Assembly: GCA_903834925.1 (NCBI GenBank)
Contig: CAILLA010000170.1
Location: 1-64,000 of the forward strand
Length of the DNA: 64,000 nucleotides
Reading direction: 5' to 3'
DNA from: an uncultured Schlesneria sp.
GTDB lineage: Bacteria > Planctomycetota > Planctomycetia > Planctomycetales > Planctomycetaceae
In this document: positions 37,364-46,535 of the stretch, piece after piece
Position numbering within the stretch: the stretch's first letter is position 1
Layout of the letters: every line of letters begins with the position of its first letter
The notes under the pieces: model-generated
Told to the model about the DNA's origin: nothing
Database searches by the model: none
What the model saw: only the letters and a program-made list of their open reading frames with translations
Translations under genes and position numbers: made by a program

Positions 37364-38665
37364 ATGCTTCGTATTTGCCTGTGTCTGACAATTCTTGGTA
37401 CGACCGTCGTACATGCCGATGATTGGCCTCAATGGATGGGGCTGAAGCGAGACAACGTGTGGCGCGAAACGGGTTTGGTCGAGACTCTTCCTAAAGAACC
37501 AAAAATCGTCTGGCGTGCTCCTGTCGCTGGCGGGTATTCAGGCCCAGCCGTTGCTGCCGGCAAAGTCTATGTCACAGATTATGACACGAAAGACGAAGTC
37601 AAGGTCGGCAACTTCGAACGCAAGGCCTCGACCGGAACTGAACGCGTTCTGTGCCTCGACGAGAAAACCGGCAAAGAGATCTGGTCAGTCCCACATCCCG
37701 AAACCTACACGATTTCGTACCCAGCGGGACCTCGAAGCACGCCGATTGTCGACAACGGCAAGGTCTATGCCCAATTAGCTGAAGGACAGATTTATTGCCT
37801 CGACGCGAACTCGGGCAAAAAAATCTGGGAAAAAAATCTGAAGGAAGTTTACAAAACGAAAGCAGCTCTCTGGGGCTATTCGAGTCAACCACTGATCGAT
37901 GGAAACAAGTTAATCGTCATTGCGGGCGGCGATGGTTCACACTGCGTCGCTTTGAATAAAGAAAACGGCGACGAGATCTGGCGAACCGGAACGGCGTCAG
38001 AGCAGGGGTATTCACCGCCGTTAATTATTCAACAAGCGGGTATGCGACAACTGGTGCTGTGCAGCCCGGATGCCATCTATGCGGTTGATCCGGAAACCGG
38101 CAAACAATACTGGTCAGTGGATTACAAAGCAGACAATGGTTCGATCATCATGACGCCGATCCAACTGGGAAATTACCTGTTTGTGGGGGGCTATAACAAC
38201 AAGAACATCATGATTGAACTCGCGTCAGATAAGCCATCTGCAAAGACGCTATGGCGCGATCAGGCCAAGAAGGGAATTTCGTCGATCAATGTTCAGCCGT
38301 TCCTGATGGACGGCAAGGTCTACGGATATGATCAGGGGGGGGATCTGCGGTGCATCGATATCCCCAGCGGAGAAATCGTCTGGTCGACGCCTAAACCGCT
38401 CAGCGAACGAAAGATTAACAGCGGCACGGTATTTCTGACTCGTTCGGGATCAACCGACAAATTCTGGATGTTCGCCCAAACCGGTGATTTGATCATCGGC
38501 CAGTTAACACCAAAAGGCTTTAGCGAGTTGTCTCGGATGCACGTGATTGATCCGACGAATAACGCATTCGGGGTCGACGTGGTCTGGTGTGCTCCGGCGT
38601 TCGCCAATAAGCGAATGTACGTTCGCAACGACAAAGAACTGATTTGCGTCGATCTTGCAAAGTAG
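37364..38665 (+). CDS. Secreted PQQ-type beta-propeller protein
   Basis: Outer-face protein with a signal peptide (MLRICLCLTILGTTVVHA) from ATG 37364; the track start is 22 codons too early. The mature part begins DDWPQWMGLKRDNVWRETGL, the hallmark opening of the planctomycete WPQWxG propellers. Repeated blades carry VLCLDEKTGKEIWS, IYCLDANSGKKIWEKN and AVDPETGKQYWSVD. These belong to the PQQ-like fold (quinoprotein dehydrogenase shape), but most members have no PQQ or metal site. The function is unknown. The terminator before ribBA ends the transcript. Confidence 0.85.
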   Translation: MLRICLCLTILGTTVVHADDWPQWMGLKRDNVWRETGLVETLPKEPKIVWRAPVAGGYSGPAVAAGKVYVTDYDTKDEVKVGNFERKASTGTERVLCLDEKTGKEIWSVPHPETYTISYPAGPRSTPIVDNGKVYAQLAEGQIYCLDANSGKKIWEKNLKEVYKTKAALWGYSSQPLIDGNKLIVIAGGDGSHCVALNKENGDEIWRTGTASEQGYSPPLIIQQAGMRQLVLCSPDAIYAVDPETGKQYWSVDYKADNGSIIMTPIQLGNYLFVGGYNNKNIMIELASDKPSAKTLWRDQAKKGISSINVQPFLMDGKVYGYDQGGDLRCIDIPSGEIVWSTPKPLSERKINSGTVFLTRSGSTDKFWMFAQTGDLIIGQLTPKGFSELSRMHVIDPTNNAFGVDVVWCAPAFANKRMYVRNDKELICVDLAK

Positions 38666-38704
38666 GTCGCGGATCAGGTTTTCTATCGAATGCTGCGCAT
38701 CATT

Positions 38705-38757
38705 GACGCGATTCCCTACAATCTATTGATTGTTTGGAATCGCGTCCTGATTTTTTT
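38705..38757 (+). terminator. Intrinsic terminator hairpin immediately before ribBA
   Basis: 11-bp perfect stem GACGCGATTCC / GGAATCGCGTC with a 20-base loop, 4 bases and then seven T. It ends 10 bases before the ribBA start (ATG 38767). It ends the propeller transcript and leaves no room for a ribBA promoter between it and the start codon. Confidence 0.8.
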
Positions 38758-38766
38758 AAATGGCGA

Positions 38767-40026
38767 ATGTCAAAAATGATTGTACCCCCAACGACTTCTG
38801 ACCCTCTCTCGACAATGGATGAAGCACTGGACGCGCTGAAAGCAGGGCGGATGGTGATTGTCATCGATGCGAAAGAGCGGGAAAACGAAGGGGACTTCGT
38901 TTGCGCTGCAGAGTCAGTGACACCGGAAATGATCAGCTTTATGCTGAGATACGGTGCCGGCGTGTTGTGTGTCCCACTGTTACAGGAAGCGGCGGATCGG
39001 CTTGGGTTGACGCCGATCGTCGACAGTCAACGGAATACCGCACCGAATCAGACATTGTTCATGACCCCCGTCGATCATCGCGATGCCGGCAGCGGAGTCA
39101 GTGCCGACAACCGCGCGAAAACGATCCTCGCCATGAGCGATCCGACAAGCAAGGCTTCCGACTTCGTCAGGCCAGGACACATCAATCCGCTGCTTGCGAA
39201 AGATGGAGGTGTGCTGCGACGAACCGGTCACACCGAAGCGACCGTTGATTTGATGAGACTTGCCGGCTTGAAACCCGTAGGAGTCTTGATTGAAATTCTC
39301 AGCGAGCAGGGCGGGGGGATGGCCGAGCTTGATGAACTTCGCGCGCTGGCCCAGAAGTACAGCATCCCTTTGATCTCGATCGATCAGATCATTCGTTATC
39401 GCCGACGAAGCGAACAACTCGTGACACGGGAAGTCGAGACCCCCTTTGAGACCCGTGACTATGGGAAATTCAAAGTCATCGCCTACAGTGTTCAATACGA
39501 GGATCAGCAACCTCTAGCGATCGTCTGGGGTGATCTGAGCTCGGTTGCTGCACCGTTGGTACGAGTCCATTCCTCTTGTTTCACCGGCGATGTACTCGAT
39601 TCACTGCGCTGCGACTGCGGCGATCAACTGCATATGGCCATGCGGATGATCAACGAAGCAGGGACCGGGGCCGTGGTCTATCTGCCTCAGGAAGGTCGTG
39701 GGATCGGACTGCTGGCAAAACTCAAGGCCTATCAACTGCAGGACCAGGGATACGACACTGTCGAAGCCAATCACAAACTGGGCTTCAAGGCAGACTCCCG
39801 CGATTATGGCGTTGGTCTGCAAATTCTGAAGGACCTGGGACTGTCATCGGTTAGGCTACTGACGAATAACCCTCAGAAGATCAACGCATTTCCCGGCTTC
39901 GATCTGAAGGTTGTGGAACAGATCCCCATTATCGCTCCTCCGGAAAAGCAGCGAGAATTCTATCTCGCGACCAAACGAGACAAGCTCGGGCACAAGTTTC
40001 CAGGTGGCGCTACCTCAGCAGAATAG
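38767..40026 (+). CDS. ribBA: Bifunctional DHBP synthase / GTP cyclohydrolase II (riboflavin synthesis)
   Basis: Makes both riboflavin precursors: RibB converts ribulose 5-phosphate to 3,4-dihydroxy-2-butanone 4-phosphate, and RibA opens GTP to 2,5-diamino-6-ribosylamino-pyrimidinone phosphate. RibB (residues about 15-215): KERENEGDFVCAAE, and GHTEATVDLMRLAG. RibA (about 220-400): zinc cysteines in SSCFTGDVLDSLRCDCG, YLPQEGRGIGLL and RLLTNNPQKI. The start ATG 38767 is chosen (ATG 38815 is also possible). No FMN riboswitch was found upstream; instead a terminator hairpin abuts the gene. Confidence 0.97.
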   Translation: MSKMIVPPTTSDPLSTMDEALDALKAGRMVIVIDAKERENEGDFVCAAESVTPEMISFMLRYGAGVLCVPLLQEAADRLGLTPIVDSQRNTAPNQTLFMTPVDHRDAGSGVSADNRAKTILAMSDPTSKASDFVRPGHINPLLAKDGGVLRRTGHTEATVDLMRLAGLKPVGVLIEILSEQGGGMAELDELRALAQKYSIPLISIDQIIRYRRRSEQLVTREVETPFETRDYGKFKVIAYSVQYEDQQPLAIVWGDLSSVAAPLVRVHSSCFTGDVLDSLRCDCGDQLHMAMRMINEAGTGAVVYLPQEGRGIGLLAKLKAYQLQDQGYDTVEANHKLGFKADSRDYGVGLQILKDLGLSSVRLLTNNPQKINAFPGFDLKVVEQIPIIAPPEKQREFYLATKRDKLGHKFPGGATSAE

Positions 40027-40119
40027 ACCTGGGGACATTGATCTAACCTGAAAGAGATAATGTCGGAAAAACTGATTGCCGCATGTTTGCAGGGCAATCA
40101 CAGGCGTTTTGCTGCCGAT

Positions 40120-40863
40120 TCAGTCGTTTCGTCGAGCGGACCACGATTCACAATCGTAACGAACATTGATCAGGTCGAGCGAAAGCTGCCCGAGGTGTTC
40201 CGAGAGTTCATCAAAAAATGCTGCAAACCGAATCGGTCCAGCGATCGTATTCAGTCGGTTGTGACTTTTCCAAAGCTGTAGAAACCGTTCGCGGGACATG
40301 GGAATTGTGTGACTAACGGTCAGCTCATTTACGAAAGTAAAGTCGCCGGTTGATTCCAAAATCTTTTTCCAAGGGCGATTGCGATAGGCTTCATCGAATT
40401 CTGGAACATGTCGCCTGATCGCTGCCTCGGTCCAGTTCACGATGTCATTTTCGGCTTTGGCTCGATTATTCCACAAGACTGTGAAGAGGCAGCCTGGCTG
40501 TAAGATTCGACGAATTTCCGGCAGTGCTCGCAAAGGATCGGCCCAGTGAAACGCCTGGGCCGCAATCGCCCATCGCTGAGAACCAGTTTTCAATAAACTT
40601 TGGTCGAACGTCGAGTTCAACCAGCGAGCCTCGGGAACATTGTTTTGATTGCGCATGGATTCATTTGGTTCGATTGCCGAAACCGTAAATCCCCGGTCGA
40701 TCAGCATGCGAGTCAAGATCCCCGTCCCGGCACCGAAGTCTGCCACTGCATCGCCTGGCACGAGGCCAGCAGCGGCGACAAGGGTATCGATCAGTTCATC
40801 AGGATAGGCAGGACGAGATCTTCGATATGCATCGGCTTGTTGAGTGAAATCACCTAATTTCAC
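40120..40863 (-). CDS. Class I SAM-dependent methyltransferase
   Basis: Small-molecule methyltransferase of the UbiE/ COQ5-like or methyltransf_11 type. The SAM motif is VADFGAGTGILTRMLIDRG with an acidic residue in SAIEPNESM, then WAIAAQAFHWADPLRALPEI and RRILQPGCLFTVLW. 247 aa. No substrate is evident. Its 3' end faces ribBA, which ends about 90 bases away. Confidence 0.88.
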   Translation of the reverse strand: MKLGDFTQQADAYRRSRPAYPDELIDTLVAAAGLVPGDAVADFGAGTGILTRMLIDRGFTVSAIEPNESMRNQNNVPEARWLNSTFDQSLLKTGSQRWAIAAQAFHWADPLRALPEIRRILQPGCLFTVLWNNRAKAENDIVNWTEAAIRRHVPEFDEAYRNRPWKKILESTGDFTFVNELTVSHTIPMSRERFLQLWKSHNRLNTIAGPIRFAAFFDELSEHLGQLSLDLINVRYDCESWSARRND

Positions 40864-41111
40864 GTTGTCGATCCTCGAAATAGACGGCTTTCAAAATGTC
40901 CTAACTTGGGATTCTCTCGTCACCTGAATGATGAACGCAAGCCATAAGCTGGTCATGACCGGATAAAAGCATTATCAACTCCTCTACGCCCTCGTTTCCG
41001 AGTTACAACACTTCGCTACAGTCCGTTGACTTGACGAAAAGTTTGCCATGCTACGCCGGAATCGTTAGCCTGATCCTGTCGAATGTTTGACGAACTCAAA
41101 GGAAAAACGCC

Positions 41112-43148
41112 GTGAGATCTGCGACAGGTTGCAATCTTGGTCAACAAATTCAGTGCCTGATGCCAGGTTGTCTTCAACCGGAACTGGATTCACGAGGCCG
41201 ATTCCCCGCACCAGTTCACTTGATTATCATGATGATCTTCGGCGGCCTGATGCTGTTCGCGACGAGTTCCGATTCAGCGCTTTTTGCCGATCAAACACAG
41301 CCACAAAAGAACGCTGATGCCGAACAGCCAAAGAATGATGGCGGAAAACAGATCGATTCACAGAGGTACATCGCACAACTGACGCCGGAACTTCGCGTTG
41401 AATTAATCGCCGTGACGACGCCGGAATTTACCGTAGACGCTGATGATTCCAAGCCGGGGGATGCCGCTCAGCACCGGTGGTGGCGGCCAGACGGCACGCC
41501 TTTGGCAGAAGCTCCTGCGGCACCAACCGGAAAGAAAGTCTCGCTACGCGCGACACGTGGCAGCGAACTGATTCGCGAGTTTCTCATTCGCATAGAAGGA
41601 CTCGATCATCCTCATTCTCTTTGGGGAATGGTGGTTCATGGTGGCATGGGGTTTACCGATGAGGGAAATGATTCCACGCAAGGGGCCGTGGTTGTCAGGC
41701 TCACTGATAAGGGATCGATTGAGGCGTTGAGCACAAACTTGGTCATCGGATTGGCCCATGAGGATTGGGGACCAATTCAGAAGATGACTCCTGATGCCAA
41801 ACTCATCGACCCGGTCAATCCGCCGGAAGGTTATCGAATCTTGTATGACGAATTTCGACCACGCCGCCACGACGATGGCGATCAACGCGCAGGCTTCTCG
41901 TTCAACACGCTTTCCATTTTTTGGGGACCGATCATTGATTATCGGATGGAAGGAATCGATTTAGGTGGAGTATCTCATCCCTTCAAGGCTGCCCCGCCGC
42001 GAGACGATTCCATGGCCAAGGCTCAGGTCCCACTGAAGCGAGTTGCACGTGTCGAATACAAGCTACGATCTTTTCGACATAAGGTGACGTTTCGGAACAT
42101 CTCGCTCGCATCCAGCCACAATACCGTTGTTGACATTGAAACGGACACTCTTGATGAGAACATGCGAGCATGGCCAAGCAAACCAGCCGAGCCGAAGCAC
42201 ACGGAAAATGAACGAAGATTCAACGACGTCCGTGTCGTTCAAGCTCAAGATTCCCTGACCGAGATCAATTGTGTTGACTTACCGATTCGCGAAACGCTGG
42301 AGTATCTCGGGGAGTTTCATAACATCACGATTGAACTCGATGCGACCGCAATAGAATTCCGTGAGAATCTCGATTCTCACGGGGTAACACTCAAATTGAA
42401 GAACCGGTCCCTGCGAGACGCTATGATGCTGATTCTCTATCCATTAAATCTGAGTTACCTTGTTCAGGATGGCAAACTCGTCATCGCAACTCCCCATGAG
42501 GTTCGGCGCCGAGGTGCCGATCTACCGCTTGACTTCAACAAAGTCCTGGCAAAGTTGTCCGCGTATCCAATGGTTGATTGGGAAGCGATTCTTCGGGGCG
42601 AGATTGACGATGCGGACGCCGAAACGATCTCGAATCTCGAAACAGCACTCCTCGACAATGATCCGGTCGTTCAACTTCAAGCGGCAACCGCTGCTTGCTG
42701 TGTCGCCAAGTCGGCCAAATCCTCAGTCCCCCACTTGAAGAAGTTAACGATCGTCAACGATTGGCGAGTTCGCGAAGCGGCATATAAGGCGCTGGCCGCC
42801 ATCGGAAGCGATGACTTGAGTACACTTTCGCTGCTCGTCGATGCATGGCCAAAGGATGAGGTTGTTCAATACGGCTTTGTAGAGTTCATCCGGGAATTCG
42901 ATGAACGAGCGGCTGTGGAATTGGCAAAGTATTATCCCTCCGGTTCGCCAGAGTTCCGACTGGCGCTACTCCGCAGCGTTAGAGGTCGTGCCAAGTTAGC
43001 CGAAAAACTGGTCCTGCTTGGCTTGGCCGATGCCGATGAGCGAATGCGCAAATTCAGCCTTTTTTTGTCTACAGAACTCGAAAATTCGTCGGACGCCGTT
43101 GCGGAAGCGCTTCGGAACTATTCCAAGAATCCAGAAACGAATAAGTGA
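41112..43148 (+). CDS. Exported protein with STN-like domain and HEAT repeats
   Basis: Unknown, probably membrane-attached or periplasmic. The start is GTG 41112, but a hydrophobic helix begins at residue 37 (HLIIMMIFGGLMLFATSSDS), so the true start may be an internal ATG (41229 or nearby). There is an unassigned N-terminal domain of about 300 residues with VSLRATRGSELIREFLIRIE. At about 400-460 LPIRETLEYLGEFHNITIEL and LKLKNRSLRDAMMLILYPLN resemble the secretin/TonB N-terminal (STN) fold. The last 200 residues are HEAT-like repeats. 678 aa. STN plus HEAT suggests protein-protein contact at an outer-membrane or secretion machine. Confidence 0.6.
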   Translation: MRSATGCNLGQQIQCLMPGCLQPELDSRGRFPAPVHLIIMMIFGGLMLFATSSDSALFADQTQPQKNADAEQPKNDGGKQIDSQRYIAQLTPELRVELIAVTTPEFTVDADDSKPGDAAQHRWWRPDGTPLAEAPAAPTGKKVSLRATRGSELIREFLIRIEGLDHPHSLWGMVVHGGMGFTDEGNDSTQGAVVVRLTDKGSIEALSTNLVIGLAHEDWGPIQKMTPDAKLIDPVNPPEGYRILYDEFRPRRHDDGDQRAGFSFNTLSIFWGPIIDYRMEGIDLGGVSHPFKAAPPRDDSMAKAQVPLKRVARVEYKLRSFRHKVTFRNISLASSHNTVVDIETDTLDENMRAWPSKPAEPKHTENERRFNDVRVVQAQDSLTEINCVDLPIRETLEYLGEFHNITIELDATAIEFRENLDSHGVTLKLKNRSLRDAMMLILYPLNLSYLVQDGKLVIATPHEVRRRGADLPLDFNKVLAKLSAYPMVDWEAILRGEIDDADAETISNLETALLDNDPVVQLQAATAACCVAKSAKSSVPHLKKLTIVNDWRVREAAYKALAAIGSDDLSTLSLLVDAWPKDEVVQYGFVEFIREFDERAAVELAKYYPSGSPEFRLALLRSVRGRAKLAEKLVLLGLADADERMRKFSLFLSTELENSSDAVAEALRNYSKNPETNK

Positions 43149-43267
43149 GTGTGTACCGATCAAATAAAGAATCCGAGGACGGGCCGAAGCGGCAGAAAGT
43201 AGTCATGAGAGAGTAGTGAGTAGAGAATGCTGCAAGAGTCCGAGGGCTGACGCACCTCGGCTCGCAT

Positions 43268-43402
43268 CGGTCAACGTGCGAACGATATCCCTGTTCTGAT
43301 CCTGTTGTCCGACGCGCGTGAACCGGCTTTGCTGTTCGACTACTCGCGGTCAACACGCGAATGATATTCCTATTTTGAACCCTTCATCTGACGCGCATCA
43401 AG
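43268..43402. repeat. Imperfect 79-bp tandem duplication
   Basis: Two copies of CGGTCAACGTGCGAACGATA ... GACGCGCGTGAA-type sequence, the second starting 79 bases later (43347) with about 80% identity. It lies between the STN/HEAT gene stop and the 3' end of the DapA-family gene. Confidence 0.6.
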
Positions 43403-43404
43403 AA

Positions 43405-44442
43405 CTAGGCTAACCCTCGGCGTTTTAGTTCGGCGACGACTGCTTGGACGATGGTGGAAACTTCTTGCGGCTTGCTTGATCCGCCGATTCCGGTTGGACA
43501 GCCGCTAATCGGTTCGTCGGTGAAACCGTGCTGCGAGAGCATGCATTGCAGTTTGTTGGCCAGTTTTGCCAGGTCCGTTTGTTGATCGTCGGAAAGTGGT
43601 TGTCGGCCGACTCCTGTGTCGAAACCACGAAGACGGACTGCCGTTCGGAAGCCGTCGGGAAACTCGGCGGATAAAAGCATCGCGTCGAAGAGAGTGACGA
43701 TGTCGTATTGCAGCGATCGTGCTTCATCGATTCGATAAGCAACCGTCAAATCGTAAAGCTTTCGTGTCAATTCGGGGACGACGCCCGAGCTGGCGTTTGT
43801 TCCGCCGTCGCAACCGATCAACAGCATCGGCATCAATGCGGCATCCCAACCGGTTAGAAAGCTGAAGTCTGGTCGCGATGGACGAACTGCCTGAATCATG
43901 CGGATCATGTTCGGGATGTCCCCCGACGAATCTTTGATTCCGACTACTTTCGGACATTCTTCTGCCAGGCGCTTGACGGTCGGAACATCGATCGGGCTGG
44001 CGAACATCGGGATGTTGTACAGCGTCACGTCGATCGGAGTGTTGTCGGCGATCTCTTTGAAGTAGGCGTAAACCGCTCGCGGGCTGAGCTTGTAGTAATA
44101 CGGTGCGACGATGGCGACGGCCGTTGCACCCATCTCATAATATTTTTCGCAAGCGCGCACGGTTTCTTTGACGTTGGCTTCGGCGGCGCCGGCAAGGACT
44201 GGCACCCGGCCTCGAACCTGGTGACAGATGATCTCCATGATCCGAATACGTTCTTCGACTGTGAAGCGGGTAAACTCACCGGTTGAGCCGTTCGGGTACA
44301 GACCATGCACACCCTTGGCGATCAGCCAATCGACATACCGCCGCAGTTCGCTCTCATGGATCTCGCCTTTGGCGTTGAGCGGAACAATATTCGGTGTGTA
44401 GATGCCTTGCAGTTTGCCGCGTGGTGGCATTGGAGAACTCAC
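43405..44442 (-). CDS. DapA (dihydrodipicolinate synthase/N-acetylneuraminate lyase) family aldolase
   Basis: TIM-barrel class I aldolase. The Schiff-base lysine lies in [10 protein letters not shown], the Tyr in LYNIPMF, and the GxTGE-type site is [13 protein letters not shown]. At 345 aa it is longer than DapA (about 290) because of a C-terminal extension after the barrel ([20 protein letters not shown]). This type acts on pyruvate or other keto-acids; true lysine synthesis is not implied because no dap gene is adjacent. The start is GTG 44442 or ATG 44430. Confidence 0.85.
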   Translation of the reverse strand: MSSPMPPRGKLQGIYTPNIVPLNAKGEIHESELRRYVDWLIAKGVHGLYPNGSTGEFTRFTVEERIRIMEIICHQVRGRVPVLAGAAEANVKETVRACEKYYEMGATAVAIVAPYYYKLSPRAVYAYFKEIADNTPIDVTLYNIPMFASPIDVPTVKRLAEECPKVVGIKDSSGDIPNMIRMIQAVRPSRPDFSFLTGWDAALMPMLLIGCDGGTNASSGVVPELTRKLYDLTVAYRIDEARSLQYDIVTLFDAMLLSAEFPDGFRTAVRLRGFDTGVGRQPLSDDQQTDLAKLANKLQCMLSQHGFTDEPISGCPTGIGGSSKPQEVSTIVQAVVAELKRRGLA

Positions 44443-44742
44443 AGTTTGTCAATTTGGCTAGTTTTGGAAAAGTTTGTCGTTCGCAGTGAATTTATCGTTT
44501 TCCAGCGCAACGTTCACCTGCGACGCCATCGAATTTTAAGATCGGTCCCACAACAGGCAATTCGCCAGTCGTTTCCAGCGATCGACATCACAATGGATTC
44601 GACACGGACCAACCAAAGCATACAGTCCAAAACTTCAGACCTTCGTGGCAGAAATCGGGTCGGAACCAACATCAGTCCCATGGGTCCTAAGCTACCGATA
44701 AGTCCTATCACCCGCACGATGGAAATTCACAGAAACACGCGG
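44443..44742. other. Intergenic region, no gene supported
   Basis: 300 bases between the DapA-family gene start and the histidine kinase stop. The track ORF 44305-44946 crosses both genes on the opposite strand and is a shadow. No repeat was seen. Confidence 0.4.
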
Positions 44743-45474
44743 CTAAGAAGCCAATGGCCAAACAATTTTCACATTCGTCGGCCCAGAAGGTGCCGACTGG
44801 ATCTCGATCTGACCGGAATGTTGATCAACAATTCGCCAGCACTTTGGCAAACCGAAACCCAAACCGCGACCCGCCTGGCGACCCGAAAAAAATGGATCAA
44901 ATGCGTGTTCCCTTTCATTTTCGGTGAATCCAACGCCTGGGTCTGATACTTCGATAACTGCGTTTCTCGATTCAGCCTTCGCCGAGATCAGGATTTCGCC
45001 TCCGCCAGGCTGCAAGGCCTGAATGCTGTTTCGAAGTAATTCGCTGAAGACAATCGAAAGTTGGGCAGGGTCAGCACGGAGAAGGATGGATTCAGGAACG
45101 CCAACGGAAACCGTCGAGCTACCGTTTTCTAAATCTGTTTTGTGTTTGGCGAGAACCCGGTCAACGATTTCAGCCAAGTTAACATCCTGAAATTCGGGGC
45201 AGGGAGGTCGCCCAAACAGCATCGCATCGCCGATCATGTCACGAATGCGGTAAGCTTGAGTTCCAATCGACATCAACATCTGGCGTCGCTGAGGTTCAGT
45301 CTCATCTTTCAGCAACATTTGAGCACGGCCTATGATTGTGGCCAAGGGGTTATTGATCTCATGTCCCGCGCCAGCCGCAAATTCCGCCAGCGCTTCGAGT
45401 TTGTCACGATCTGGCGAAATAATAAAACTCACGCCGTGGCGTGAGTCAGAGCAACCTTCAGTTATGTCTGGCAT
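44743..45474 (-). CDS. Sensor-less histidine kinase
   Basis: Cytoplasmic two-component kinase without its own sensor or receiver domain. H-box GAGHEINNPLAT has the phospho-His at residue 38; the ATP domain has LLRNSIQAL (N box), DPGVGF (G1) and GRGLGFGL (G2). The first 20 residues (MPDITEGCSDSRHGVSFIIS) contain a 9-bp palindrome in the DNA and may be partly repeat-derived, so the start ATG 45474 is uncertain. It lies 160 bases downstream of the HTH-receiver gene, which should be its partner. Signal input must come from another protein. Confidence 0.85.
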   Translation of the reverse strand: MPDITEGCSDSRHGVSFIISPDRDKLEALAEFAAGAGHEINNPLATIIGRAQMLLKDETEPQRRQMLMSIGTQAYRIRDMIGDAMLFGRPPCPEFQDVNLAEIVDRVLAKHKTDLENGSSTVSVGVPESILLRADPAQLSIVFSELLRNSIQALQPGGGEILISAKAESRNAVIEVSDPGVGFTENEREHAFDPFFSGRQAGRGLGFGLPKCWRIVDQHSGQIEIQSAPSGPTNVKIVWPLAS

Positions 45475-45480
45475 ATTTCA

Positions 45481-45636
45481 ATGCCTCATTCCACGTCCCG
45501 ACCACCAAAAACCCACCTGACCCGCAGCTTTTGACATTGAAGGATGCCCCATTCTCCGTCGCGAGCACGAAAACCCACGTTGCCCGCGGCGTTTGACAAT
45601 GAACAATGCCTCGTTCTCCGTCGCGAGCACGAAACC
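45481..45636. repeat. Three imperfect ~62-bp tandem repeats between regulator and kinase genes
   Basis: Units begin at 45481, 45544 and 45606 (ATGCCTCATTCCACG / ATGCCCCATTCTCCGTCGCG / ATGCCTCGTTCTCCGTCGCG). The period is 62-63 bases. The last unit reaches the stop codon of the regulator gene. It may arise by replication slippage and may affect the kinase leader. Confidence 0.65.
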
Positions 45637-46214
45637 TAGGATTGGACGGGTTCGACGTCTAGTAGTTTGCACATGCGTTCGACTAGCGATTCGATTTCGA
45701 AGGGCTTTTGCATGAAATCGTTGGCACCTGAAGCTTTCAGATCCGCGATCTTGTCTTGTTCGACCATACCGCTGATGCAGATGATCTGTGTGCCATCAAG
45801 TGCGGAATCCATCCGGACTCGCTGACAGACTTCTTTACCATTGATATCCGGTAACATGACGTCGAGTACGATGATGTCAGGTCGGTATTCTTTGACCATC
45901 ATTCCGGCGTCGAAACCGTTGTTTGCGACTCGGACTTCGAATCGGCCATCGGCTTCGAGAGCGTCTCGGATCAATTCGACCAGTTCTTCGTCATCGTCGA
46001 CGATCAATGCCTTACGGCGACCACTTTCGAGTGCGTCCGTGGGAATGCCGTTTTCTTTCATGAACCGATAGAGGATGTCTCGCGGAATCCGACGGAACCG
46101 AGAACCCGGTACGCGAAATCCACGAAGCTGCCCCGAGTCAAAGCAACGGATGATCGTTTGCTGACTGACTTTGCAGATCTTGGCGGCTTCGCCTGTAGTA
46201 AAGACCGTTTTCAT
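45636..46214 (-). CDS. Response regulator with N-terminal excisionase-type HTH and receiver domain
   Basis: Predicted two-component regulator in an unusual order: DNA-binding domain first. Residues 1-50 (FTTGEAAKICKVSQQTIIRC ... SRFRRIPRDILYRF) are a MerR/excisionase-like winged helix (HTH_17). A linker is followed by a CheY-like receiver (residues about 68-190): acidic D73-D75, phospho-Asp118 in IIVLDVMLPD, and Lys in FMQKPFE. Start ATG 46214 is chosen over the track's 46247, since it gives MKTVFTTGEAA. It is cotranscribed with the kinase 160 bases downstream. It may bind DNA as a dimer after phosphorylation. Confidence 0.85.
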   Translation of the reverse strand: MKTVFTTGEAAKICKVSQQTIIRCFDSGQLRGFRVPGSRFRRIPRDILYRFMKENGIPTDALESGRRKALIVDDDEELVELIRDALEADGRFEVRVANNGFDAGMMVKEYRPDIIVLDVMLPDINGKEVCQRVRMDSALDGTQIICISGMVEQDKIADLKASGANDFMQKPFEIESLVERMCKLLDVEPVQS

Positions 46215-46535
46215 ACGACAGCTCCTCCATCCTTTGCAGGGGCCCACCCGCGGAATCCTCCACGGGCTGAAAGACGATCCCGCAGTCTTGCGACATCATT
46301 CTTTCACAGTTTGTCGAACTTGAAGGGAGCGAATTTGCAATCCATAAACTCGCCAGATCACCATCCACTATGCCGAGACTTCGTCAACCACGGCAACGGT
46401 CGATAGTGCGGAACCTTCCGAATCTTCCGTGCGTACCGATTGTAACCATTCTGACAAATCGGTCAACGTTCGTTTGCCTGTTTATAACACCAGGTAGGAA
46501 AACTCGACCAAGATTACCCAATGGCTCAGGGCGCA
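46215..46535. other. Promoter region of the regulator-kinase pair
   Basis: About 320 bases between the mnmG stop and the response regulator start, both on the minus strand. No gene, repeat or long palindrome was seen. It should hold the promoter for the two-component operon. Confidence 0.35.

Noticed and set aside
38666-38766. FMN riboswitch ahead of ribBA
   Set aside because: The gap is about 100 bases and holds a plain hairpin with a T run; none of the RFN motif was recognised.
44305-44946. 213-aa plus-strand ORF
   Set aside because: Overlaps the starts and ends of two well-supported minus-strand genes and has no domain.
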